A DNA stretch of 64,000 nucleotides, from NCBI RefSeq assembly GCF_021648885.1, contig NZ_JAKJHZ010000006.1, forward strand, positions 124,001 to 188,000, in the 5' to 3' direction. A program made the translations under genes and the position numbers. This document shows positions 51,604 through 58,815 of this stretch, piece after piece. Source of the stretch: Nocardioides potassii (GTDB lineage Bacteria; Actinomycetota; Actinomycetes; Propionibacteriales; Nocardioidaceae). The notes beneath the pieces are model-generated. The model worked only from the letters and a program-made list of their open reading frames with translations. It made no database searches and had not been told where the DNA came from. Positions within the stretch are counted from its first letter, which is position 1. Each line of letters begins with the position of its first letter.

Positions 51604-51635
51604 TCGAGCAGCCGAGCGAGGAACGAGACCACCGG
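51595..51635. repeat. REP-like interspersed repeat, copy 2
   Basis: CCGCTGGTCGAGCAGCCGAG followed by CGAGGAACGAGACCACCGG. 28 of the first 31 positions match the copy at 42757-42787 read on the minus strand. As there, it directly adjoins a gene end. Its ends CACCG and CACCGG... flank the unit. Confidence 0.65.
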
Positions 51636-51671
51636 GAAGGCAGTTCGAGCCTCAGGCCTGCGCTCGCACGC

Positions 51672-52367
51672 TCAGCTCTCGTCCTCCACCGACGAACTGC
51701 CTGCGTTGGTGGTCGCCGATCGCAACCAGAGCTCGTTGCCGTCGGGGTCGGCCAGCTCCACCCGACCACCGGACCGGGAGACCTCCGAGGCGCCTAAGGA
51801 CACCAGCCGTGCCACCTCGGCCTCGAGGTCGTCGGTCGCGAGAACGAGGTGCATCCGGTTGCGCCCGTGACGCTCGTTGAGCGGCGTGCCGCCCCACGCG
51901 ATGATCATCCGGCCGTCGGGGCTGCGGATCGCGGTCTCGCCGTCCTCGTCGTGGACGAGCGGCCAGCCGAGGGCCTCGGACCAGAACACCCCGACCTCGC
52001 GGGTGCCGTCGGCCGCCAGCTCGCCGAGGAACGCCGTACCGGCGAGCCAGTTGTTCGTCTCCGGGATGACGCAGAACTCGTTGCCCTCCGGGTCTGCGAG
52101 CACGACGTGGTCCTCCTCGGGCAGCTGTCCGACGTCGAGGTGGGTCGCGCCGAGCGACAGGGCGCGGTCGACGTTCTCCTGCTGGGACGCGGCGTAGCTG
52201 GTCAGGTGGACGTGGACCTGGTTGAGGCCTCTGCGCGGCGGCAGGTCGGCGTGCTCGAAGACGAGCGGGACCGGTACGTCGCTGCCGTCGAGGAGGTCAC
52301 GCCAGAACTGCCCGAGCCGGTCGGGGTCCGCGGCGAGGATCGTCAGTGCGTGCAGACGGGAGGCCAC
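51672..52367 (-). CDS. VOC family protein (two glyoxalase-like domains)
   Basis: A 231-residue cytoplasmic protein made of two vicinal-oxygen-chelate half-domains of about 110 residues each. Domain 1 has RLHALTILAADPDRLGQFWR, NQVHVHLTS and LADPEGNEFCVIPE; domain 2 has GVFWSEALGWPLVHDEDG, RMHLVLATDDLEAEV and LADPDGNELWL. Metal-ligand positions (His in VHVHL, Glu in NEFC, His in RMHL, Glu in NELW) look intact. Could be a glyoxalase/dioxygenase-type enzyme or a bleomycin-resistance-like binder; substrate unknown. Confidence 0.88.
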   Translation of the reverse strand: MASRLHALTILAADPDRLGQFWRDLLDGSDVPVPLVFEHADLPPRRGLNQVHVHLTSYAASQQENVDRALSLGATHLDVGQLPEEDHVVLADPEGNEFCVIPETNNWLAGTAFLGELAADGTREVGVFWSEALGWPLVHDEDGETAIRSPDGRMIIAWGGTPLNERHGRNRMHLVLATDDLEAEVARLVSLGASEVSRSGGRVELADPDGNELWLRSATTNAGSSSVEDES

Positions 52368-52475
52368 CGGTCCAACCTAGGCACGCCCCGGCCGCCGGAG
52401 CGAGCGAGTTTGATCCTGCGGCCCGTCCCGGCAATGGTGGAGGGGACACATTCGCTAGTCGGAAGGAGAGCCACT

Positions 52476-52751
52476 GTGCTTGCTCTCACCGAGAACGTGA
52501 CCGAGATCGTGAACCAGCTCACCGACGAGGTGCCCGGCATCGCCGGCATCCGCGTCGCCACCGAGCCCGACGGGCAGTCGCTGTCCGTCAGCCCCGCCGA
52601 GCAGGCCTCTCCGGGCGACCAGGTCCTCGAGCAGGACGGCGCCACCGTGTACGTCGATGAGGCTGCGGCCGTCATCCTCGACGAGATGGTCCTGGACGGC
52701 GGCGTCGACGCCGAGGGCAACATCGAGTTCGCGGTCGGCCAGCAGGCCTGA
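52476..52751 (+). CDS. HesB/IscA-like Fe-S biogenesis-type small protein
   Basis: A 91-residue protein with the HesB-like fold: ENVTEIVNQLTDEVPGIAGI, SLSVSPAEQASPGDQVLEQD and TVYVDEAAAVILDEMVLDGG. It has none of the three cysteines of functional A-type scaffolds, so it should not carry an Fe-S cluster and may have another role. Start GTG 52476 after GGAAGGAGAG. Divergent from the VOC gene and followed by a strong terminator. Confidence 0.8.
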   Translation: MLALTENVTEIVNQLTDEVPGIAGIRVATEPDGQSLSVSPAEQASPGDQVLEQDGATVYVDEAAAVILDEMVLDGGVDAEGNIEFAVGQQA

Positions 52752-52763
52752 GCCCCGCGACAG

Positions 52764-52795
52764 TGGAGCCCCGGACCACCAGGTCCGGGGCTCCA
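52764..52795. terminator. Strong hairpin terminator
   Basis: TGGAGCCCCGGACC pairs perfectly with GGTCCGGGGCTCCA across an ACCA loop. It separates the convergent HesB-like and LuxR genes and can serve both. Confidence 0.85.
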
Positions 52796-52806
52796 CCCAT
52801 GTCCAC

Positions 52807-53973
52807 CTAGCTCGTGAACCACCCCGAGGGACCGAGCTCCGAGCCCATCCTCGGGACGTACTGGTCGAAGTAGATCAGCGAGATCAGCTCGCGCCGGCTG
52901 CGCACGCCCGCCTTGTCGAAGACCGCCTTGAGGTGGTCCTGCACCGTGTAGGTCGACACGTGCATCGCCTGCGCGATCGCCTTCGTGTCGACGCCCTGGA
53001 GCACCAGCTGCGTCACGTCGCGCTCGCGCGGCGTCAGGTCGAAGGCCGCCACGACCAGCGGCACGATCTCCGGCGGCCGGGCCTCCTCGATCGTGATGAC
53101 GACGTCGCCGTCGTGCTCCCCCAGGGCGGTGAGCGGCGAGGCGTGCAGCACCAGCCACATCCCGCTCGCTCCACGGACCCGGGTGCGGGGCGGGACGGTG
53201 GTCTCGCCGCGGGCGAACCGCCGGGCGGCACTGACCAGCGCGGCGACCAGCGCCACCGGCGCGCCACTGCTCTGACCGAAGAAGAGGTCGGCGAGCCGCT
53301 CGTCGGCGCCGAGGCTGGTCTGCCGGATCGAGTTGTCGCCGCCGACGATGATGACGGCCGGGCCGGTCGCGGCAGCGTGCGCCGTCGATCCGGCCAGCGT
53401 CGCGAGCATCCCGGAGCGCAGGCCCACGGCGAGCACCTCGGTGAGCGAGGCCATGAAGTCGACCTCGGTCTCGGTGAAGCTCGGGGAGTCGGACTCGCGG
53501 AAGAGGGCGATCGCCCCCCACACCCGGTCCCCGAGCCGGCACACGGTGCGCAGCTCGTCGGTGTAGCCGAAGTTCGGCGTCATGAACTGCGACACCCGGG
53601 GCGACAGCTCGGTCTTCCCCGACGTCACGAGGTGCACCCCCGCGGCGTCCACGCCGCTGCCGGCCATCGCCGTGAACGCCGTCGGCTCGTGCTCGCCGTA
53701 CTCCATCAGCGCGAACTCGTGGTCGAGCTCGTTGCGCCCGAGCAGGTCGCCGTACTTCCACGTGCCGGTCAGCAGCCGGGTGCTCGGGTCGACGGTCGCG
53801 AGGCACGCGCTGACGAACGGCACCGCCCGCGACAGCGAGGCGACCGACTCGTCGAGGAAGTCGTCGATGCCGAGGCCTGCCCGGGCCACGACGTCGACGT
53901 CTCGCCGGACGCGCTCGGCCGTCAGGGAGGACATCACCCGTGAAGTCTCCGTCAGGCCGTCCCGGACGGACAT
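52807..53973 (-). CDS. GAF-LuxR family transcriptional regulator
   Basis: A 388-residue regulator. A GAF-type sensor domain occupies about residues 25-180 (VPFVSACLATVDPSTRLLTG, CRLGDRVWGAIALFRESDSP). The C-terminal LuxR helix-turn-helix (about 320-375) has LTPRERDVTQLVLQGVDTKA and MHVSTYTVQDHLKAVFDKAG. Likely controls the divergent RidA-FAD oxidoreductase gene 100 bp away, whose promoter contains a 14-bp palindrome. ATG 53973 chosen; ATG at residue 14 (MSSLTAERVRR) is an alternative. Confidence 0.9.
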   Translation of the reverse strand: MSVRDGLTETSRVMSSLTAERVRRDVDVVARAGLGIDDFLDESVASLSRAVPFVSACLATVDPSTRLLTGTWKYGDLLGRNELDHEFALMEYGEHEPTAFTAMAGSGVDAAGVHLVTSGKTELSPRVSQFMTPNFGYTDELRTVCRLGDRVWGAIALFRESDSPSFTETEVDFMASLTEVLAVGLRSGMLATLAGSTAHAAATGPAVIIVGGDNSIRQTSLGADERLADLFFGQSSGAPVALVAALVSAARRFARGETTVPPRTRVRGASGMWLVLHASPLTALGEHDGDVVITIEEARPPEIVPLVVAAFDLTPRERDVTQLVLQGVDTKAIAQAMHVSTYTVQDHLKAVFDKAGVRSRRELISLIYFDQYVPRMGSELGPSGWFTS

Positions 53974-54037
53974 CCCAGATGTGTGGGGTGTCTAGTCCAC
54001 CAGACGCGACGCCCGCCAACTCCCGCTGCGGTTGGGA

Positions 54038-54051
54038 TGGTCGCGCGACCA
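54038..54051. promoter_or_regulatory. 14-bp perfect palindrome before the RidA-FAD gene
   Basis: TGGTCGCGCGACCA, 22 bp upstream of ATG 54074, in the divergent promoter shared with the LuxR gene. LuxR-type regulators bind such dyads; assignment is inferred. Confidence 0.5.
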
Positions 54052-54073
54052 CGTCGGGATCGACGGTTGTGCC

Positions 54074-55822
54074 ATGACCACCGCACTGACCGACCTCCTC
54101 CGGCTGCCGCCCCAGGGTCCGCTCGACACGGACGGCCGCCTCCTCCACGAGGACGACGACGCCGCCCAGCTGGCCCTCGCCCTCGCCAACGTCGAGGGAT
54201 GGCTCGCCGAGGCCCACCTGCATCCGCAGGACCTCGCCGAGCTGCACGTCAGGACCACCGACCTGGCCCGCCTCGAGCGTGTGTACGACGTCCTCACCGA
54301 GCGGCTCGAGGCCACGTCGGCGCACCCCGTCGTGACCATCACCGAGGTCGCCGCCCTCGCCGTCGCCGGCATGACCGTCGCGCTCGACGCCGTCGCCCGA
54401 CGGACCCACCCCGAAGACCACCCACAAGAAGAAGGACCTGCCATGACCACCCAGCACACCCTCGCCCCCGCCGCCGAGTCGCTTCGTGGCCTCTGCAGCG
54501 GAGGCGTCCACCTGCCCGGCGACCCCGGCTACGACGCGGCGCGGATGCCGTGGAACGTCGCCGTGGACCAGCGCCCGGCAGCGGTCGCCGTACCCCACTC
54601 CGCCGAGGAGGTGCAGGCCGTCGTCCGGGCGGCCGTCGCCGCCGGGCTGCGCGTCGCACCGCAGAGCACCGGCCACAACGCCGCACCGCTCGCGCAGGGA
54701 CCGCTCCACGACGTCGTCATCGTCCGGCTGTCCGAGCTGACCGGCGTCACGATCGACGCCGGGAGCCGCATCGCCCGCGTCGTCGGCGGCACCCTGTGGC
54801 AGGACGTCGTGGCGGCCGCGGCCGAGCACGGGCTGGCCGCGATGCACGGCAGCTCGCCCGACGTCGCCGTCGCGGGCTACACCCTCGGCGGCGGCCTGTC
54901 CTGGTACGCAAGGCAGCACGGACTCGCGAGCCACCAGCTCACGGCCGTCGAGCTCGTCACGTCCGACGGCGAGCTGGTGCGCACCGACGCCGAGCACCAC
55001 CCGGAGCTGTTCTGGGCGCTGCGCGGCGGTGGCGGCAACCTCGGTGTCGTCACGGCGATGGAGATGCGCCTGCTGCCGGTGGCCGACGTCTACGGCGGCA
55101 TGCTGCTGTGGGACCGCTCCCGGGCGGCGGAGGTCCTCCGCACGTGGGCGGCCTGGACCCGCGAGCTGCCCGAGTCGGTGACGACCGCCATCCGGATGAT
55201 GAGCTTCCCGCCGCTGCCCGAGCTGCCGCCGTTCCTCAGCGGCCGTCAGCTCGTGGTCATCGACGGCGCGGTCCTCGAGTCCGACGAGCGCGCCGCCGAG
55301 CTGCTCGCGCCGCTGCGGGCGCTCGCGCCGGAGATGGACACCTTCGGGCGGATGCCGGCCGCCGGCCTGATCGGGATCCACATGGACCCGCCCGGTCCCA
55401 CCCCCGCGGTGTCGCACCATGCGACCCTGGGCGAGCTCACGGACGAGGCCCTCGAGACGTTCCTGGCCGAGGTCGGCGACGGCTCGACGACGTCGCTGCT
55501 CTTCGCCGAGCTGCGCCATCTCGGCGGTGCGCTCGCCCGGCCCGACACCGGCGGCGCGCTGACCCACCTGCGGGCCGACTACAACCTGTTCTGCGTCGCG
55601 GTCGCGGCCACGCCGGAGATGGGCGCGCAGGGCATGGCCGACGCCCGCGCGGTCACGTCCGCGATGGCCCCGTGGTCCACCAGCGCCCGCGTCCTCAACT
55701 TCACCGAGGAGCAGGTCGACACCAGCACCGGCTACGACGCCGAGGGCTGGGCGCGTCTGCAGCAGGTCCGCGACGCCGCCGACCCCACCGGGGTGTTCCT
55801 GGCGAACCACCGGGTGCGCTGA
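54074..55822 (+). CDS. RidA-like domain fused in frame to FAD-binding (BBE-type) oxidoreductase
   Basis: A 582-residue open frame. Residues about 1-115 resemble a Rid/YjgF domain (LALALANVEGWLAEAHLHPQ, DLAELHVRTTDLARLERVYD, ITEVAALAVAGMTVALDAVA), but the Rid catalytic Arg position is His. After a charged linker, residues 124-582 form an FAD-binding type-4 oxidoreductase: STGHNAAPLAQG carries the candidate FAD-linking His; the Cys of bicovalent BBE enzymes is replaced in GSSPDVAVAGYTLGGG; the C-terminal BBE segment is ARLQQVRDAADPTGVF. ATG 54443 with RBS AGAAGGA lies at the domain boundary, so a 459-residue oxidoreductase may also be made separately. Substrate unknown. Confidence 0.85.
   Translation: MTTALTDLLRLPPQGPLDTDGRLLHEDDDAAQLALALANVEGWLAEAHLHPQDLAELHVRTTDLARLERVYDVLTERLEATSAHPVVTITEVAALAVAGMTVALDAVARRTHPEDHPQEEGPAMTTQHTLAPAAESLRGLCSGGVHLPGDPGYDAARMPWNVAVDQRPAAVAVPHSAEEVQAVVRAAVAAGLRVAPQSTGHNAAPLAQGPLHDVVIVRLSELTGVTIDAGSRIARVVGGTLWQDVVAAAAEHGLAAMHGSSPDVAVAGYTLGGGLSWYARQHGLASHQLTAVELVTSDGELVRTDAEHHPELFWALRGGGGNLGVVTAMEMRLLPVADVYGGMLLWDRSRAAEVLRTWAAWTRELPESVTTAIRMMSFPPLPELPPFLSGRQLVVIDGAVLESDERAAELLAPLRALAPEMDTFGRMPAAGLIGIHMDPPGPTPAVSHHATLGELTDEALETFLAEVGDGSTTSLLFAELRHLGGALARPDTGGALTHLRADYNLFCVAVAATPEMGAQGMADARAVTSAMAPWSTSARVLNFTEEQVDTSTGYDAEGWARLQQVRDAADPTGVFLANHRVR
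54443..55822 (+). other. Internal start: stand-alone FAD-dependent oxidoreductase
   Basis: ATG 54443 follows AAGAAGAAGGACC, an excellent RBS at 5-8 nt, exactly where the oxidoreductase homology begins (MTTQHTLAPAAESLRGLC). A 459-residue product is the ordinary length for this family. Either the two genes fused by loss of a stop, or both products are made. Confidence 0.6.
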
Positions 55823-55826
55823 CGCC

Positions 55827-56264
55827 TCACCCGGCCAGGTCGGGGCACAGCTCCGCGAGCGCGGCCAGCTGCTCGCGGGTGACGTACGACGGATTGCTGC
55901 CGGCGGGCATCCGGAGCACCTCCATCGCGGAGAGCTCCGGGTGCCCGCTCAGCTCGTTGCGGAGCAGCGGCACCGGCAGCGGGGACAGCTCGACCGGGAT
56001 CACCCCGTCCGCCGCCGCACCGGTCGTCCGGCCGTGCGCGTGGATGCCCGCGGGCAGCCCGGGCTCGTTGCCGCTGATCCACAGCAGCACCCGCTGGCCG
56101 GCGTGGACCAGCTCGGTGCGGTACGACGGTCGCACGCACCGCGTGGCGACCTCCGCGAACGACGACTCCACGTGCAGCCGGGTCGCGGGCTCGGCGCCCC
56201 GCGCCTTGATGAGCCAGGCGCCCAGGGAGTCCTCGGTGAGGGCGCGCGAAGGGGTGGTGGGCAC
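55827..56264 (-). CDS. EVE (PUA-like) domain protein
   Basis: A 145-residue protein with an EVE-like pattern: GAWLIKARGAEPATRLHVES, CVRPSYRTELVHAGQRVLLW, GIHAHGRTTGAAADGVIPVE, and LLRNELSGHPELSAMEVLRM. EVE domains bind modified bases in RNA or DNA and often occur beside defence or RNA-processing genes; here the neighbours are an oxidoreductase and an MFS gene. GTG 56264 sits 6 nt after a GATGCT box. No start codon is certain. Confidence 0.65.
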   Translation of the reverse strand: MPTTPSRALTEDSLGAWLIKARGAEPATRLHVESSFAEVATRCVRPSYRTELVHAGQRVLLWISGNEPGLPAGIHAHGRTTGAAADGVIPVELSPLPVPLLRNELSGHPELSAMEVLRMPAGSNPSYVTREQLAALAELCPDLAG

Positions 56265-56303
56265 CCACCGAGCATCGCACCTGCTCCCCCGTAGGCTCCG
56301 GCC

Positions 56304-57452
56304 GTGACCGAGCGGGGGCCGATCTGGCGAGAGCCGGGGATGGCACCGCTGGCCCTGATGACGTGCGCCGGGTTCTCCGGCTACGCCCTGCTCCTCACCG
56401 TCGCGCCGCTGTGGGCGGTCGAGGGTGGCGCCGGCACCGCCGGCTCGGGCCTGGTCAACGGCGTGCTGCTGCTCTTCACGGTCCTCACCCAGCTGCTCGT
56501 CCCGCGCGCGCTCGACCGGTTCGGCTGGGGCGCGGTCCTCGTCGCCGGGCTCGTCCTGATGGGCGTCCCCGGGATGCTGTACGGCGTCAGCGACGGGCTC
56601 GCGACGATCCTCGCCCTCTCGGCCCTGCGGGGCACGGGCTTCGGCATTCTCACCGTCACCGGCAGCGCCGCAGTCGCCGTGCTGGTCGAGCCCGAGCGAC
56701 GCGGCGAGGCGATCGGGGTCTACGGCCTCGCGGTCGCGCTGCCCAACCTGGTCCTGCTGCCGGCCGGTCCGTGGATCGCGGACACCCTCGGCTTCGGGTG
56801 GGTCTTCGCCCTCGACGTCCTGCCGCTGGTCGGCATCCCGGCGGCGCTGCGGCTCGGGTCGACGCTCCGGGCACCATCCGTCGAGGACGACCCCATTGAC
56901 GTCGACCAGTCCGTGCTCCGGCACCTGGTGCGGCCGATCCTGCTGCTGCTCGCCGTCACGCTCGCCGGTGGCGCGGTCATCACGTTCACCCCGCAGGCCG
57001 TCGACAGCCCGTCGATCGCGGCGGGCGGCCTGTTCCTGATGGGCCTCGCGGCCGCGCTCAGCCGGTGGCGGGCCGGGGTGCTCGCCGACCGGCACGGTGC
57101 CCAGCGGTTCGTCGTACCCATGGTCGTGCTCACCGGCGTCGCGATGGCCGGCGTCGCCTGGGCGGTGGCGGCGCCCAGCGCACCACTCTTCCTCGGAGCC
57201 ATGCTGGTGCTCGGCCTCTGCTACGGCGGCCTGCAGAACCTCACGCTGCTCGTCTCGTTCGCCGCCGTCCCGCCGCGCCAGCACAACCGCGCCAGCGCCT
57301 TCTGGAACATCGGCTTCGACGCCGGTACGGCGCTCGGCTCGGTCGCCGTCGGCGTGCTCGCCGAGCTGACGCCGTTCGCCACCGCCTTCCTCGTCTGCGG
57401 GGCGATCGCCGCCGCGACGCTGCCGCTCGCGCTGCGGCGTCCGCGCTCCTGA
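56304..57452 (+). CDS. MFS transporter
   Basis: A 382-residue 12-helix major facilitator. Helices alternate with typical loops, for example DRFGWGAVLVAGLVLMG, RGTGFGILTVTGSAAVAVLV, ERRGEAIGVYGLAVALPNLV (motif C region) and SRWRAGVLADRHGAQRFVVP (motif A-like). C-terminal half contains GLCYGGLQNLTLLVSFAAVP. Probably drug or metabolite efflux; the substrate is unknown. GTG 56304 is 6 nt after TAGGCT. Divergent from the EVE gene. Confidence 0.9.
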   Translation: MTERGPIWREPGMAPLALMTCAGFSGYALLLTVAPLWAVEGGAGTAGSGLVNGVLLLFTVLTQLLVPRALDRFGWGAVLVAGLVLMGVPGMLYGVSDGLATILALSALRGTGFGILTVTGSAAVAVLVEPERRGEAIGVYGLAVALPNLVLLPAGPWIADTLGFGWVFALDVLPLVGIPAALRLGSTLRAPSVEDDPIDVDQSVLRHLVRPILLLLAVTLAGGAVITFTPQAVDSPSIAAGGLFLMGLAAALSRWRAGVLADRHGAQRFVVPMVVLTGVAMAGVAWAVAAPSAPLFLGAMLVLGLCYGGLQNLTLLVSFAAVPPRQHNRASAFWNIGFDAGTALGSVAVGVLAELTPFATAFLVCGAIAAATLPLALRRPRS

Positions 57453-57459
57453 TCCAGGT

Positions 57460-58725
57460 TCAGGGACGCACCGAGACCACCTGGTCGGGGCCATCGGGCC
57501 ATGGGTTCGTCGACGTGATCACCGTGCCCGTCGCGTCGTGCACCACGACCGAGATGGCGAAGACACCCTTGCCGTCGTCCACCAGCACGGACGACGTGCG
57601 TCGGCCCGCGGCGTTGAACGACCAGAGGACCGCGCCCCGGGCCTTCTCGCGGTCGTTGACCACGTGCACCCGACCGCGTGCGGGGTCGATCGCGACCTGC
57701 GGGAGACCCCCGTGGTCGCCGCGGTCGGCGATCCGCACCATCCGGGCGCTGCGGAGCCGGCCCGAGGGACGGTAGGTCCGGATGGACGCGCGGTCGCCGT
57801 CGGCGGAGACCGCCACCACGTCGCCCTTCGGCGTCACGGCCACCGCGCTCGCGTAGACGCTGCCGGTGTCGCGCCAGCTGCGGACGAACCTGGTCCGACC
57901 GCGCGTGTCGAAGGAGAACAGCTTCACCGGCTGCTGGATCACGCCCGGCTCGGCGAGCACGTGGATGCGACCGCGGCCGGCGTCGAGGGCCAGCGCGAGG
58001 TCGCTCGGAGCGACGGCGCCCGGCTGACGCTTCTTCCACCGCAGCGTGCCACCAGTGTCGTAGCCGAGGACGACGACGTCCTGACGCTTGCTGCGGGCGC
58101 GGTCGGCGCGCCGCGCGGTGCCGGCGACGTACACGCGCCCACGGTCGGCGTCGATCACGACGTCGTCGGGGATCGTCCGCACGTCCGAGGAGGTCCACGT
58201 CCGTGAGAAGGCCGGCGCGCCCGCCCGGTCCCAGCAGCTCGTCACCCAGCCCTGCGCGTCCCGCCTGCGCCCCAGTGCGCCGACGGTGCACGCCAGCCCC
58301 GACTCGGGGTCGACCTCGAGGTCGGCGACGTAGTCCATCGCGACCCCGGTGTCGACATTGCGCACCACCTGTCCGGCGCGGTCGAGCACGACCAGCCGCA
58401 ACGGGCCGCCGTACGCCCCCGCCAGCACGACCCGGCCGTCGGTCGGGTCGACCTCGATCGAGGTGAGGTCGCCCTCCACCGAGGTCGTCCACTCGACCGC
58501 GCCCGTCCGGCCGTCGAGCCGGCGGACCACCTGCGCGTCCTCGAAGGGCGCCGACAGGGCCAGCACGTCCCCGTCGCCCTGGTCGACGGCGAGCACCTGG
58601 CCGTTGCCGGGCAGGTCGGTGGAGTCCCGCCACTGGACGACGTACGCCTCGGCGGGCGCGCCCATCCCGAGCGCGAGGACGGCGGCGGTGATGGACGAGG
58701 TGATGAACGAGATGGTCGTTCGCAT
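57460..58725 (-). CDS. Secreted beta-propeller protein
   Basis: A 421-residue exported protein. Sec signal (SFITSSITAAVLALGMGAPA, cut near AEA) is followed by a series of blades of about 50 residues, each built on a phrase such as VDPTDGRVVLAG, VIDADRGRVYVAG, LDAGRGRIHVLAE and IDPARGRVHVVND. Two cysteines only. Resembles NHL/WD-type propellers that bind ligands or proteins; no catalytic motif. RBS GAAGGAG before ATG 58725. Confidence 0.82.
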   Translation of the reverse strand: MRTTISFITSSITAAVLALGMGAPAEAYVVQWRDSTDLPGNGQVLAVDQGDGDVLALSAPFEDAQVVRRLDGRTGAVEWTTSVEGDLTSIEVDPTDGRVVLAGAYGGPLRLVVLDRAGQVVRNVDTGVAMDYVADLEVDPESGLACTVGALGRRRDAQGWVTSCWDRAGAPAFSRTWTSSDVRTIPDDVVIDADRGRVYVAGTARRADRARSKRQDVVVLGYDTGGTLRWKKRQPGAVAPSDLALALDAGRGRIHVLAEPGVIQQPVKLFSFDTRGRTRFVRSWRDTGSVYASAVAVTPKGDVVAVSADGDRASIRTYRPSGRLRSARMVRIADRGDHGGLPQVAIDPARGRVHVVNDREKARGAVLWSFNAAGRRTSSVLVDDGKGVFAISVVVHDATGTVITSTNPWPDGPDQVVSVRP

Positions 58726-58815
58726 GGATCGGCTCCTTCGGTCGGCCGCCAGTCTGACGCGCCGGCCCCGTGCGAAGTTGTCGACGGATCAGGTGGCGTC
58801 GGACAGGCTGGGGGC

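Noticed and set aside
52343..55810. Very long minus-strand open frame across the LuxR and oxidoreductase region
   Set aside because: It spans several real genes in other frames, contains no family motif and starts and ends at arbitrary points; shadow of high GC.
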